A stretch of 64,000 bases of DNA. Source: Bacteroidaceae bacterium (lineage in GTDB: Bacteria > Bacteroidota > Bacteroidia > Bacteroidales > Bacteroidaceae). The stretch spans positions 16,204 to 80,203 of the forward strand of contig JAFSKK010000011.1 in the NCBI GenBank assembly GCA_017448965.1. The letters run 5' to 3'. A model generated the notes under the pieces. That model saw only the letters and a list, made by a program, of their open reading frames with translations. It was not told the origin of the DNA and ran no database searches. The position numbers and the translations under genes are program-made. Positions 1 through 8,915 of this stretch are shown piece by piece; the stretch's first letter is position 1; every line of letters starts with the position of its first letter.

Positions 1-1
1 G

Positions 2-400
2 ATGCGTAACCTTGGTTCGCTCGAAGAATCGAACCGCCGCACCATCTATCAACTCATCGTCAACACCTCTCTCGAAGAAGGCCCTTGCCAGTTGCAGTTA
101 GGTCTTACGCAGTTGGAGCCGGGTTCTGTGTGGAACACTATGCCACCTCACACACATGGTCGCCGCATCGAGGCATACTACTACTTCAACTTGCCTGAAG
201 GACAAACCGTCAGCCACATCATGGGTGAACCACAGGAAAGCCGCGTCGTATGGCTTCACAACGAGCAGGCTATTATGTCGCCAGAGTGGTCCATTCATGC
301 TGCCTCAGCCACCTACTACTACACCTTCATTTGGGGTATGGCTGGCGAGAACCTCGACTACAACGACAAAGATGTCATCAAGGTGAGCGATATCAAGTAA
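2..400 (+). CDS. kduI: 4-deoxy-L-threo-5-hexosulose-uronate ketol-isomerase, C-terminal part
   Basis: KduI interconverts 5-keto-4-deoxyuronate and 2,5-diketo-3-deoxygluconate in pectin/uronate breakdown; it is a cytosolic cupin-fold metalloenzyme. Only about the last 132 residues are in the window (the family is about 280 aa), so the gene starts upstream and the first methionine here is probably internal. The metal-site pattern [15 protein letters not shown] (two His and one Glu) and the later SPEWSIHAA with the fourth ligand His are visible. A hairpin follows the stop. Neighbouring pectin genes, if any, are outside the window. Confidence 0.93.
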   Translation: MRNLGSLEESNRRTIYQLIVNTSLEEGPCQLQLGLTQLEPGSVWNTMPPHTHGRRIEAYYYFNLPEGQTVSHIMGEPQESRVVWLHNEQAIMSPEWSIHAASATYYYTFIWGMAGENLDYNDKDVIKVSDIK

Positions 401-424
401 ACGGGCATAGGCCTATAAAAAGAA

Positions 425-470
425 ATCGGCGATTGGTAAAATCCACAAAGGAAAGCCAATCGCCGATATT
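425..470. terminator. hairpin terminator between kduI and a convergent gene
   Basis: A perfect 12-bp stem (ATCGGCGATTGG at 425-436, complement at 456-467) is followed by ATTTTGTT on the plus strand. It lies between the convergent kduI and the RidA-like gene and can serve the plus-strand transcript. Confidence 0.75.
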
Positions 471-491
471 TTGTTGGTATGTGTATTTGAA

Positions 492-1631
492 TCAGAAATC
501 GCGGAAATCTGCATTTTGTGCCTTCTTCACAGCCATGCACTCCATCTCGATGAGCCAAGTGGGACGGCAAACGGGTGCAAGCGTGATGACTGTGGGAATG
601 TGTGGGAACTTCTCGTCGAACATCTGCTTCACCACCTGGAAATCAGCGCAGTCACGCAGGTACACCACAATCTGCATCACATCGTCGTAAGTCATTCCGC
701 CCTCAGCCAGCAATGTTTCCACATTTTCCCACATGCGGAACGTCTGCTTTTGTACGTTGCCCACATGCAACACCTCGCCATGATTGTTGATGGAAGCGGT
801 ACCAGAGATGTACACATGGTTGCGGTCACCATACTGCATGAGTGTTCCGCGCTCGAACGTGACACCATACTCGTAAGTCTTGTTGAGATGGGTGGGTGCG
901 TAGAGATAGCGCTGTTGCGCAGGGTCGAAGCCCGTCAATGCATAGCAGCCCATTTGCACGAGAGCCTTGGGGTCAGCAGGAGTGCCGCCGATGCCTGTGG
1001 AGGCGATGAAATGGGTGTCGGGCGTGAGTCCTTGTTCCGCAAAACATTCACGACGTGACTTGACAAGGCCATTGTATTGTGTGTCCACATCGCGCACAAA
1101 GAACCAAGTGCGGATGCAGTTGGCTTCCAATGTGGCGTTGAAGAGTTTGAGCGTGTCGATGTAGGTGAAGAGCGTCTTCCAAGTCTGCATATAGGAAGTG
1201 TCGGCCGTGGTGTTCATCAGCCCCATCGTCCAGATGTGCTGATAGCCATTGTGGCTGATGACTGTGGAACCATTCATCTGGCTCACGGCAGTGCCACGTT
1301 GCAAATAGAACCACACCGCCACTTTCGACCCGTCGAGTGGTGGTTGCTGAATGTAGGAGACCGTGCAATCATGATTCTCCTTGAAGTAAGGTGCCTGATT
1401 GGTGGCATCGCTTAGAAAGTAGCGTTTGAAAACCACCTTTGCTCCCTCTGTCACATCCAACTTCATCAAAGCCTCTTCGCCCTTGTTCAGACGAGCCAAC
1501 TGCTCCTCGAACATGTCGTTGCGATGCTCCACATGCAAGATGGCGTGCAATTCATCCACTTCGCCTGCAGCAAAGCGGGTCAACTCGATTTGAACGCCTA
1601 TTTCTTCTATGTTTATTGACTTGTAATCCAT
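492..1631 (-). CDS. RidA/YjgF-superfamily protein resembling chorismatases (FkbO/Hyg5 type)
   Basis: The 379-aa cytosolic protein ends in a clear RidA/YjgF-like domain (roughly residues 250-370), with a typical tail PTWLIEMECMAV. Chorismatases such as FkbO and Hyg5 are built from RidA-like halves and have similar length; Bacteroidetes homologues are usually annotated as YjgF-family proteins. The real substrate cannot be read from the sequence. A start 12 bases upstream (1643) is possible, but it would fall inside the -7 promoter box at 1641-1648, so 1631 is preferred. That leaves almost no 5' leader. No chorismate-pathway genes lie beside it; it is transcribed alone, convergent with kduI. Confidence 0.75.
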   Translation of the reverse strand: MDYKSINIEEIGVQIELTRFAAGEVDELHAILHVEHRNDMFEEQLARLNKGEEALMKLDVTEGAKVVFKRYFLSDATNQAPYFKENHDCTVSYIQQPPLDGSKVAVWFYLQRGTAVSQMNGSTVISHNGYQHIWTMGLMNTTADTSYMQTWKTLFTYIDTLKLFNATLEANCIRTWFFVRDVDTQYNGLVKSRRECFAEQGLTPDTHFIASTGIGGTPADPKALVQMGCYALTGFDPAQQRYLYAPTHLNKTYEYGVTFERGTLMQYGDRNHVYISGTASINNHGEVLHVGNVQKQTFRMWENVETLLAEGGMTYDDVMQIVVYLRDCADFQVVKQMFDEKFPHIPTVITLAPVCRPTWLIEMECMAVKKAQNADFRDF

Positions 1632-1640
1632 AATCGGGCA

Positions 1641-1648
1641 CAAAGGTA
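1641..1648 (-). promoter_or_regulatory. -7 box TACCTTTG of the RidA-like gene
   Basis: The Bacteroidetes TAnnTTTG box reads on the minus strand only 10 bases before the ATG at 1631, which implies a nearly leaderless mRNA and decides the start. Confidence 0.6.
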
Positions 1649-1688
1649 CGAAAAAGTTAGGAGTTAGAAGTGAGAAGTTGGGAGATTT

Positions 1689-3818
1689 TTATGAGTTTGC
1701 GTAACTGTGGATGCCTCCAAGGAAGAAATTCACCCCAAAGTAGGTGATAATGACCGCTAAAAACGCGAACACCATGTACAGATGAAAATGCTGCGGTTTT
1801 CTCAACCAAGGGAATGACGCGCTGTGCATGGCAAACGCATAGATGAGCATGGTGATGAGCGCCCACACCTCTTTAGGGTCCCATCCCCAGTAGCGTCCCC
1901 AACTCACATTTGCCCAGATGGCACCAATGAAGATGCCTGCCGTGAGGAGGAACAGGGCGGGGTAGAGGAACAACTCCGAAAGCAGGTGCATCTCTTCTGC
2001 CTTTTTGCGGACAATGAGCCCATAGACACCACAGGCGAAGATGATGCTGAAAAGTCCGTATGCCATCATGATGCAACTCACATGGATGCTGAGCAGTGGC
2101 GACGACAGCACAGGCATGATGTTGCTGATTTTGGGATCCATCTGTCCGAGGTGGCTGACCAGCAGCATGAAGCCAGCCAGCAGAAGGCCGAACGTGAGGA
2201 TGATGTGGAACTTGCGGTAAACCAGAAGGGAGGCGAGCATAATCATCCATGCCATGAGCACCATGGTTTCATAGCCGTTGGTCATGGGAATGTAGCCGCT
2301 GATGATCCATCGCAGAGCAAGGCAGAACGTGAGTGAAAGGAACGAAAGGGCGAGCACCGACAAACACAGCCGCTGCATCCATTTCCGTTGCCAAAGACTG
2401 AACAACGCGAAGGTGAGGCACACCATGAACAGAATGGTGGCGAACGGAATGCTGTTGTAGATGTGCTCTGCTTTCAGACGTGCAGCAGAGGGCATATCCT
2501 TTCCGCCAAAGGTGTGCTGATATTTCCCCATCTTCTGTAGCATCTCATCTGCATCGGCAGTATTCCCCTCCTGCACCAGCATGCCAAGCAATGGCAAGGC
2601 ATGTTGAATGTACGCCTTTCTATCTTCTTCCATCGTGTTCGGAAGACTGTCGGTTGGCGCATACCATTTGCCCTCGAAGGGAAACATCCTGAGCCGTTCC
2701 CCTTTCGACATCTGCATGATGAGTATCAGTTTGTCGTCAATCTTCATCACTTCCTCGTGGAATTTGTCGTTACTTCCCATGTAATAATTCTGTATGTGAG
2801 GACCAAGGATATATCCTCCGTCGTCGAACATGGAAGCCAAAGAGACGTATTCCGCAAGATGGAGACGTTGACGCACCTCTCCCGACTTGATGCGGATGAT
2901 GGGTTCTTGGCTCCACTCCTCACGATAGAAGATGAAACCGCACAGCACCTGCTCGGCTGTGTAGCCGTTGTAGGAAGATTTGCCGTAGAGTTTTCGGGTA
3001 AAGTCGAGTGCCAGCGTCTGCACAGGACAAATGCGGTCGTTGTAGTTGATGCACAGATGCCCGAACTGCTCCGCCTGCTGTTCGGAGAGCGTGTTGAGCG
3101 CCTGAGCCTGCATGGGCAACAGCAGCACCAGAGCCGCCATGCTTGCCTTTCGGAGCAGTTGACGGAAACGTCCCTTGGGGTCGACAAGCACCAGCAACAT
3201 GGAGAGGAACAGCATGGCGTATCCGATGTAGGTGACCACGATGCCCCACGGGTCGCTGTTGAGGGCGAGTGTGCTGCCTTCCATATCTTCATCGTAACCA
3301 CTTTGATAGATACGGATGCCGTGGGAGGAATAGATATTGTTCATCGAGACGAAGGCGTTCTCCTTGCCTTCAGACGAAGAAAGTGTGAAGTGCGTCTCAT
3401 AGTCGGCAGCAGCTTCCGTACCCTTGTGGTATTGGATGCAGAAAGAGTCAAGTTGAAGCGTGAAGGGCAGTTCCTTCACCATGTGGATTTCTCCATTCTC
3501 CACCATGCAGGAATTGACGGGTTGTCCCTTGCGAAGATGGACAATTCCCTGCCATGCCGTCAAGTGTGTGAGCAAGGCACCTATCAGGATAACGACGAAT
3601 GCCCCATGCAGCAGCAAGACGCTGAATCGTCTGATTTTCCGTTGGATGATGTAAGCAACACCTCCGACGGCCAGCAATGCCCAAATGGCACAAAACCACC
3701 ATGAGCCGTACACAGCATTGAGCACGTAGGGAGTGCCCTGTGTCTTCTCAACGATAGTAGCCATAGCCATCACAAGGATGACTATAGCATAGAGCGTGAA
3801 TGTTATCTTTTTCAACAT
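1689..3818 (-). CDS. cytochrome c biogenesis protein, ResB-CcsA (CcsBA) fusion
   Basis: System II cytochrome c synthetase: an inner-membrane protein that carries heme across the membrane and attaches it to CxxCH motifs. The 709-aa chain has an N-terminal ResB-like half (several membrane segments in residues 1-90, a long periplasmic part, another segment near 195-215) and a C-terminal CcsA half with about eight segments. The hallmark WWD-type motif is present as VSWGRYWGWDPKEVWALI. It is the last gene of a run starting with the barrel gene at 8348. A 111-bp gap separates it from the di-heme oxidoreductase, so it could have its own promoter, though no TAnnTTTG box is clear there. Its likely client is the neighbouring di-heme protein. 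Confidence 0.9.
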   Translation of the reverse strand: MLKKITFTLYAIVILVMAMATIVEKTQGTPYVLNAVYGSWWFCAIWALLAVGGVAYIIQRKIRRFSVLLLHGAFVVILIGALLTHLTAWQGIVHLRKGQPVNSCMVENGEIHMVKELPFTLQLDSFCIQYHKGTEAAADYETHFTLSSSEGKENAFVSMNNIYSSHGIRIYQSGYDEDMEGSTLALNSDPWGIVVTYIGYAMLFLSMLLVLVDPKGRFRQLLRKASMAALVLLLPMQAQALNTLSEQQAEQFGHLCINYNDRICPVQTLALDFTRKLYGKSSYNGYTAEQVLCGFIFYREEWSQEPIIRIKSGEVRQRLHLAEYVSLASMFDDGGYILGPHIQNYYMGSNDKFHEEVMKIDDKLILIMQMSKGERLRMFPFEGKWYAPTDSLPNTMEEDRKAYIQHALPLLGMLVQEGNTADADEMLQKMGKYQHTFGGKDMPSAARLKAEHIYNSIPFATILFMVCLTFALFSLWQRKWMQRLCLSVLALSFLSLTFCLALRWIISGYIPMTNGYETMVLMAWMIMLASLLVYRKFHIILTFGLLLAGFMLLVSHLGQMDPKISNIMPVLSSPLLSIHVSCIMMAYGLFSIIFACGVYGLIVRKKAEEMHLLSELFLYPALFLLTAGIFIGAIWANVSWGRYWGWDPKEVWALITMLIYAFAMHSASFPWLRKPQHFHLYMVFAFLAVIITYFGVNFFLGGIHSYANS

Positions 3819-3929
3819 TACGTTGGATTCTCTTTATGATATATGTAACGTTTGAACGCCCTTGATATTGTGTCGGAAAGGCGTTATTGATTCCCTTGGG
3901 ATGTCTGTTACAGAGAATAATTTGTGGCG

Positions 3930-5678
3930 TTAGATGGAACGGAGGAACTTTACCACCGCATCGCGGTCTTCTTTCGAGAGGTTGTAGAACCGCAGAGCAG
4001 AGGCGTAAGCATCCGACTGCTTGCTGTAGGCATGCCACATAATGGCTTCAATCTCGTTGCGGGCACGACAGTCGTGCAGACGGTCTTCAGCGCCTGTCAG
4101 ACGAAGTGACAAACCACGTCCCCAAAGTGGAGTGGTGCGGCACCAGCCTGTTCGAATGTCGTTCTCCATATAGAGACGATGCTGCACCATGTCGGTGTAG
4201 GGCCAAATGGTTTGATAAGCGAACTTCGGCAGAATGTTGTTCGGATTCAAACCTTTGGATTCTGCGTATGCCTTGATGCTGTTGTCCACCCAATAGTTGT
4301 CCTCTCTGGTTTGCCAAGATGGACGGTGACAAGTGGCACAACCAATCTGATTAAACACTTTCTTGCCTCGTTGTACGGTAGCATCATCCAGATCGCGGGC
4401 AGCAGGGACCGCAAGACCACGATGCCACACCATGAAGTCGTAGTAGTCCTTGTCGTTCATCTCTGGTTCGCCAAAAGCAGCGGTGTAGTTGTCACCTCCT
4501 TTGGCTGCGGTGTTCATGCTCAGCAAGTTGAGCACTTTCTGCGAGATTCCTTCATCGCTGTCGGCATAATAAGGATGAACCAAAGAGGAAGCATCAGCAC
4601 CGTTCTGGCGAATGTAACTGATGACTTCAGGGTCTTCGCTCATTGCTTGTGCCCAAGCCACTGTTGAGTAGAGGTAGCGACGGTCGGAACGGGTCACGTT
4701 GGTGATGTTCCAGATGGCATTGGCACCTGCACCGTCTTGCAGCGATGCGCGAGTCATGGCATAAGTGAATTTCTTCACCGCCTTCGTTCCGTCAGCTAAC
4801 GTGTAGTAGGCGCTGGCCGCCCAGTCGTTGTTGTTCGCATCCCACATGGCAGGGTTGAGTGACACATAAGGTGCCTCTGCGGCATATTGTGCCTTCATGT
4901 CCTCGGTGCTGATGGCATCGAGCAAGCCTGTTCCGTAGATGCCGATGGTGGATTCGAGACGCACCTCGTAGTTTGTCGGTTTCGGGTTGGTGTTGAAGGC
5001 TGTGACAGGGATGTTGACCTCTGGGTAGATGAGTTCAAACGGCTCATTGTCTGGAAAATGCAAGGGAAGTCCGCTGGGCATGGTTCCCTCCACCTTCTTC
5101 CATTCGATGCTGATTTGTTTTTCGTCCACAGGGGCCTTGAAGGGTTCCATCGCTTTGGTTTGAGGCATGCCCGTCACCTCTGCGATGTAACTGGACGGAG
5201 CGACCGTGTAGCGCACACCATCATCCGTGTAGGCCTCGTTGGGGTGATAAATCACCAGCAGATAGCCGTTGCCGATGGTGTTGGCTTTGTACTCCGTCTG
5301 ACGTTTTCCATGACCGTAGGAAGGATGGCAGTGGATACAACTGCTGCGCACCCATGCAGGACCCAGACCTTTGCGGGGTTCGTCGGAGTAGGTGTAGAGG
5401 TGCTCAAAGAAGTCCTCTCCTTTATTGAAACTCGTCTCCAGACCTAACGATGCTGCACCTGGTGCAACAGCCGAGTAACTGGCTTTCTCTGTTGTGCCCA
5501 GTTCTCCTCCTGGATACCATTCGGCAGCCGTGAAGACATCGTTGGCCTTGCCGAATGGGTTGTCTTCTTCTTCCAGTTCTCCCAAGGAGTTGGAACTGTT
5601 CTCGTCGTTACAGGCGACGAGGACAGTGCAACCCATCAGGAGCAGAAGGGATAGATTGTGTGATAATTTGTGAACCAT
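3930..5678 (-). CDS. di-heme oxidoreductase lipoprotein (DHOR / 'thiol oxidoreductase' family)
   Basis: The 582-aa exported protein has a lipoprotein signal (TVLVAC, Cys23) and two c-type heme sites, CIHCH near residue 118 and CATCH near residue 450. These match the DHOR family, often annotated as di-heme peroxidase or CxxC-motif thiol oxidoreductase. In proteobacteria such genes sit with imelysin genes in iron-regulated clusters, and the same pairing occurs here (17-bp gap to the imelysin gene upstream). The physiological reaction is not known; iron oxidation or electron transfer linked to iron acquisition is a reasonable inference. Heme attachment would need the CcsBA protein encoded just downstream. 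Confidence 0.88.
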   Translation of the reverse strand: MVHKLSHNLSLLLLMGCTVLVACNDENSSNSLGELEEEDNPFGKANDVFTAAEWYPGGELGTTEKASYSAVAPGAASLGLETSFNKGEDFFEHLYTYSDEPRKGLGPAWVRSSCIHCHPSYGHGKRQTEYKANTIGNGYLLVIYHPNEAYTDDGVRYTVAPSSYIAEVTGMPQTKAMEPFKAPVDEKQISIEWKKVEGTMPSGLPLHFPDNEPFELIYPEVNIPVTAFNTNPKPTNYEVRLESTIGIYGTGLLDAISTEDMKAQYAAEAPYVSLNPAMWDANNNDWAASAYYTLADGTKAVKKFTYAMTRASLQDGAGANAIWNITNVTRSDRRYLYSTVAWAQAMSEDPEVISYIRQNGADASSLVHPYYADSDEGISQKVLNLLSMNTAAKGGDNYTAAFGEPEMNDKDYYDFMVWHRGLAVPAARDLDDATVQRGKKVFNQIGCATCHRPSWQTREDNYWVDNSIKAYAESKGLNPNNILPKFAYQTIWPYTDMVQHRLYMENDIRTGWCRTTPLWGRGLSLRLTGAEDRLHDCRARNEIEAIMWHAYSKQSDAYASALRFYNLSKEDRDAVVKFLRSI

Positions 5679-5695
5679 AAAATTAGATTTATTGA

Positions 5696-6976
5696 TTATT
5701 CCTCAGGAAGTTCATCAGCCGTGCGGTCATCATCCTCGTATGGCAGGTTCCAGATGGTGCTGCAATACTTTACGAATGGAGCCGGCATGCTGCCAATCTT
5801 GTTGATGGCATCGTTGAAGAGATTGACCACCGATGTGCTGGTGGCAGATTGGTTGGTGTTGTTGAAGAAGTTGTAGAAACTGGGCACATTGCTGTCGGCC
5901 GAGCCTGTGGTGGTGCCGTACCACACATTTCGAATGGAGCGGATGTTGTCTTGGAAGTCGCTGATGGAGTTGTAACTGTAGGGTGACTCCACATAGAAGA
6001 TGTAGCCGGCAGAGAAGGGGTTGGCAATCTTGGCGGTTCCCACCTCGTTGCCAATGGCAACAGCAGAACCCTCGTCATCGGAGAGCACCTGTGCGATGGC
6101 GTCTTTGAGCGAAGTGAACGTGCTGACAGTTTCGCCAGCCTTTTTCATGTTCTCACCGAAACTGAGGTTCTTGCTGGTCGTGTATTCCAAACCGGCATCT
6201 TTCACCACTTGTACACGTTCGGCATTGTTGGCAGTTTCGCCTTCCCATGCCACCTGCAACTGGAAGGTGCGCTCTTTCAGCAATTTGCACACTTGCTGTG
6301 CATAAAGCAGTTCTTTCGCGCCACTCACGTTGGTGAAACCTTTGTAGGTGTCGTTGCCACGGAACTCTGCCACTTGACGGGGCTGACCGTTGCGGAAGAG
6401 GATGAACTCGAGGGCGTGGAAACCCAGAATGGATGCATCGTCAAGCATGTCCTCATTCATGGAGCCAGAGTTGAAATAGTTGAGCAGGAGTGAGCGGTTG
6501 AGAGGCCAAGAGTCGATGGTTGGGTCGATGTCGAAATCGGAAGCGGCGCCACCCAGGAATGCCTCACTTTGTTCCCAGTTCTTGCGAGCCTTCTTAAACA
6601 AGTCGCAGGCCTTATTGATGTCTGCCTGTGTGATGCTGTTGACATCCAGACCGTTGAGCGTCTCTTCCAAGTCTTCTGTATCGTCGGCAAGGTTCGTGTA
6701 GGTAGGCACAATCACATTGTCCACCAAATTGGAAAGGACTGATTTCAGATACGTCTGCTGTGCCTCGTTGAGCGATGCTGAAGCAATTTTTGTGTTGGCG
6801 TTTTCAAGACCTGTCACAAGTGAATTGCAGGCACTGATGGCATTCTGTCCGTAAGACTTGTCGCTGTACTTGTCGATGCCACCACCGTTGTTGTCGTCGT
6901 CGCTACAAGAGACCGTCGTAAGTGCTACGGCTGCCATCATGGCAATGCCGAGCATTGATTTGATTTTCATGTTCAT
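5696..6976 (-). CDS. imelysin-family lipoprotein
   Basis: The 426-aa lipoprotein has its acylated Cys at residue 24 (TTVSC, then an acidic SDDDNN stretch). The imelysin GxHxxE motif is visible as GFHALE at residues 185-190. Imelysins (IrpA, ICMP, EfeO/EfeM relatives) are periplasmic or surface proteins tied to iron uptake; the GxHxxE motif is thought to bind metal. The first reported activity was insulin cleavage, which is not expected to be its role here. It lies 55 bp after the barrel gene and 17 bp before the di-heme oxidoreductase gene, so the three very probably share one mRNA. Confidence 0.92.
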   Translation of the reverse strand: MNMKIKSMLGIAMMAAVALTTVSCSDDDNNGGGIDKYSDKSYGQNAISACNSLVTGLENANTKIASASLNEAQQTYLKSVLSNLVDNVIVPTYTNLADDTEDLEETLNGLDVNSITQADINKACDLFKKARKNWEQSEAFLGGAASDFDIDPTIDSWPLNRSLLLNYFNSGSMNEDMLDDASILGFHALEFILFRNGQPRQVAEFRGNDTYKGFTNVSGAKELLYAQQVCKLLKERTFQLQVAWEGETANNAERVQVVKDAGLEYTTSKNLSFGENMKKAGETVSTFTSLKDAIAQVLSDDEGSAVAIGNEVGTAKIANPFSAGYIFYVESPYSYNSISDFQDNIRSIRNVWYGTTTGSADSNVPSFYNFFNNTNQSATSTSVVNLFNDAINKIGSMPAPFVKYCSTIWNLPYEDDDRTADELPEE

Positions 6977-7031
6977 TGTTTTGATTTGTTTTGGTTATTA
7001 TTTGATAGAATGAATGATTTTTCAGATTGTC

Positions 7032-8348
7032 CTACAGGAACCATCCCTGATAGGCGATGCCAAGGTTGAGGCTTGGCTCGTTGTTGTATTGGCTCTTGAG
7101 GAAGCGATGGGAGTAATCGGCCTTCACCACCACACCTTTCACGGGGTGGTAGTTGAAGCCCACCGCCATGCGCTTCACATTATTATAATTATACTGCTTC
7201 ATGTTGCTCGAAGCACAGGCGTTGTAGTGTTCGAAGCGTCCGAACAGATAGAGTTGCTGCCCGTCGGCACGCAGTTTCTGGATTTGCGAAAACAGGTCAT
7301 ATCCCGCCTCGATGCCATACGCAAACGCGTTTTGGCTCACAGGCGTGGAGTGGTGGTAAGGCGATTTTTTGTTGATGCGGTTGTAGATGTAGTTCAACTG
7401 TTTCGCGTCACCGATGTATCCGTAGTCGGCCTGACCGCGCACAATCCAGTTGTGGGCATTGTAGGTGAAGTCGAAACTTCCTATTGCCACAGCGCCTTTG
7501 TACTCGCTGTCCACACCATTCTTGTTGCGTGGATAACTGTTGCCGATGCTGTGCCCGTAGTATCCGCTCAGGCCCAACCGCAAACCGCGAATGGAATAGT
7601 TGTCCACTCGGAGCGATGTGCCGTATTTTGTCGCAATCTCAAACTCCAGCGGACTCACGGGGCCTTTGTGAATCCATCCTGTTGTGGTGAAGTTGTCGGC
7701 ATTCAAGCCTGCCAGCAACTGCACTTCATAGCGCCAGTCGCCAGCACGTCCCCAGAAGTCGATACCTGTCTGATGCCATGTGGAAGGAAGAATCGTGTTC
7801 TCTCCCTCAGGACGGTAAACCGTGAAGAAATTCAATGGCTCGTGGTGCGCATTGTTCAGTCCTACAGGCACCACCAGATGTCCGACGCGGATGTTGGCGT
7901 AGTCGGCAAAGGTCTTCTGAATCCAGAACTGCTCCAGTTCCACCTCACCGCCTTTCTCCGTCTCCGATTCCCATTCGCCACCTTCCTCGTCTTCCTTTTC
8001 GTAAGCACCTCCAGTGCCGCCATGCTCAAACTCAATCTCAGTGCTCAGCGACCATCCCTTGCCAAAGTCGTAGCCGACATAGATGACCGCATGTGGAATG
8101 TCAAAACGTCCGTGGCTGGGGTCATTCTTATGTTCGTCGGCCAGGCTGTAGCGACTCACGTTGTCGCTGTAGAAATTTCTCGACAGAGCCACTTCTCCAT
8201 ATCCTCCGATGTGGAAACGCGAGAGTGTCCTTTCGAGTTTGCCCACTCTCGATGTGTCGTTCATGCTTGTTTGTGCCGATGCGTTCACGGTTATCATGCC
8301 CAGAGTGAGCATACAAACCACATTTTTTGCTGTACCTAAAAATTCCAT
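7032..8348 (-). CDS. outer-membrane beta-barrel (porin-like) protein
   Basis: The 438-aa protein starts with a Sec signal peptide (cleavage likely after VNASA, near residue 25) and then shows alternating polar/aromatic strands typical of a 16-18 stranded porin. An acidic Glu/Asp/Gly-rich stretch near residues 120-135 could form an extracellular loop, possibly metal-binding (inference). It heads the operon with imelysin and the di-heme protein; porin-like genes accompany imelysin clusters in other phyla as well. The substrate cannot be read from sequence. The promoter box is at 8418-8425. Confidence 0.82.
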   Translation of the reverse strand: MEFLGTAKNVVCMLTLGMITVNASAQTSMNDTSRVGKLERTLSRFHIGGYGEVALSRNFYSDNVSRYSLADEHKNDPSHGRFDIPHAVIYVGYDFGKGWSLSTEIEFEHGGTGGAYEKEDEEGGEWESETEKGGEVELEQFWIQKTFADYANIRVGHLVVPVGLNNAHHEPLNFFTVYRPEGENTILPSTWHQTGIDFWGRAGDWRYEVQLLAGLNADNFTTTGWIHKGPVSPLEFEIATKYGTSLRVDNYSIRGLRLGLSGYYGHSIGNSYPRNKNGVDSEYKGAVAIGSFDFTYNAHNWIVRGQADYGYIGDAKQLNYIYNRINKKSPYHHSTPVSQNAFAYGIEAGYDLFSQIQKLRADGQQLYLFGRFEHYNACASSNMKQYNYNNVKRMAVGFNYHPVKGVVVKADYSHRFLKSQYNNEPSLNLGIAYQGWFL

Positions 8349-8417
8349 TATCCTTTGTTTTATACCATTATTCTTTGTTTTTATACAATGAAATTACTGT
8401 CTCTCAAAATTCAAGTG

Positions 8418-8425
8418 CAAAGGTA
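8418..8425 (-). promoter_or_regulatory. -7 box TACCTTTG of the barrel-imelysin-DHOR operon
   Basis: TACCTTTG on the minus strand, about 70 bases before the barrel gene start, giving a leader of about 60 nt. Confidence 0.7.
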
Positions 8426-8624
8426 CTAACAAACAATAATGGCAGCAATACCCAATTCTTGTATAAATGAACAGCTGAATGAGTATTCTCAGCAGGTGAA
8501 TACTGCATTTGGGTGAGAAGATACTCACGCAGGAACGTCGGATACTTAATTTTGGGTATTCATTCTTCTCAGCGTCACACGCTCATTGGCTACATGCCCC
8601 ATGTAGCTTATTCGACACTTCCAC

Positions 8625-8709
8625 TGTTACAGATGTAACACTGGCACTGTTACATCTGTAACACTGACGGTGTTACACTTGTAACACTGGCGCTGTAACA
8701 ATTGTTACA
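8625..8709. repeat. array of four 16-bp palindromes at a 23-bp period
   Basis: The gene-free stretch 8349-8734 holds four dyads of the GTTACA-N4-TGTAAC type at 8625-8640, 8648-8663, 8671-8686 and 8694-8709. Each is 16 bp and each is separated by exactly 7 bp (CTGGCAC, CTGACGG, CTGGCGC). The last has its half-sites swapped (TGTAAC-N4-GTTACA). The array lies 26 bp past the stop of the Feo-partner gene and about 200 bp upstream of the barrel-operon promoter. The rest of the stretch has short inverted repeats (for example TACATG-CCC-CATGTA at 8591-8605) and no gene that I can see. Confidence 0.9.
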
Positions 8710-8734
8710 TATAAAGGATGGGAAATGAAGAAAT

Positions 8735-8905
8735 TCAGTCCTCGTGGCAATGACATTGGCAGTCGCCGGTGTGAGGACAACCATGTTGGCAGGAACCGCA
8801 GTTGCATCCACGGCTCTTACCCGTTGCTTGTCTGTAAATATGTCTGACAAGAAAAAAGAAGGCACAGGCGAGGATGAGGTAAACGATGATGTCTTGCAGT
8901 TCCAT
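8735..8905 (-). CDS. FeoB-associated Cys-rich membrane protein
   Basis: A 56-aa protein with one N-terminal membrane segment (residues 4-22, IIVYLILACAFFFLV) and a cytoplasmic tail rich in Cys and His (CNCGSCQHGCPHTGDCQCHC), nine Cys in all. Small proteins of this layout commonly follow feoB in Bacteroidetes and Firmicutes and may form the iron-binding or gating partner of FeoB, in the role of FeoC (inference). It starts 10 bp after the feoB stop, so it is co-transcribed. A longer reading frame upstream exists but overlaps feoB; the ATG at 8905 gives the family length. Confidence 0.88.
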   Translation of the reverse strand: MELQDIIVYLILACAFFFLVRHIYRQATGKSRGCNCGSCQHGCPHTGDCQCHCHED

Positions 8906-8915
8906 GATGAAAGCT

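Noticed and set aside
5696-6976. Insulin-cleaving protease function for the imelysin
   Set aside because: The name is historical; genomic context and the GxHxxE motif point to iron handling.
8625-8709. CRISPR array
   Set aside because: The spacers are only 7 bp and nearly constant; the repeats are palindromes, not CRISPR repeats.
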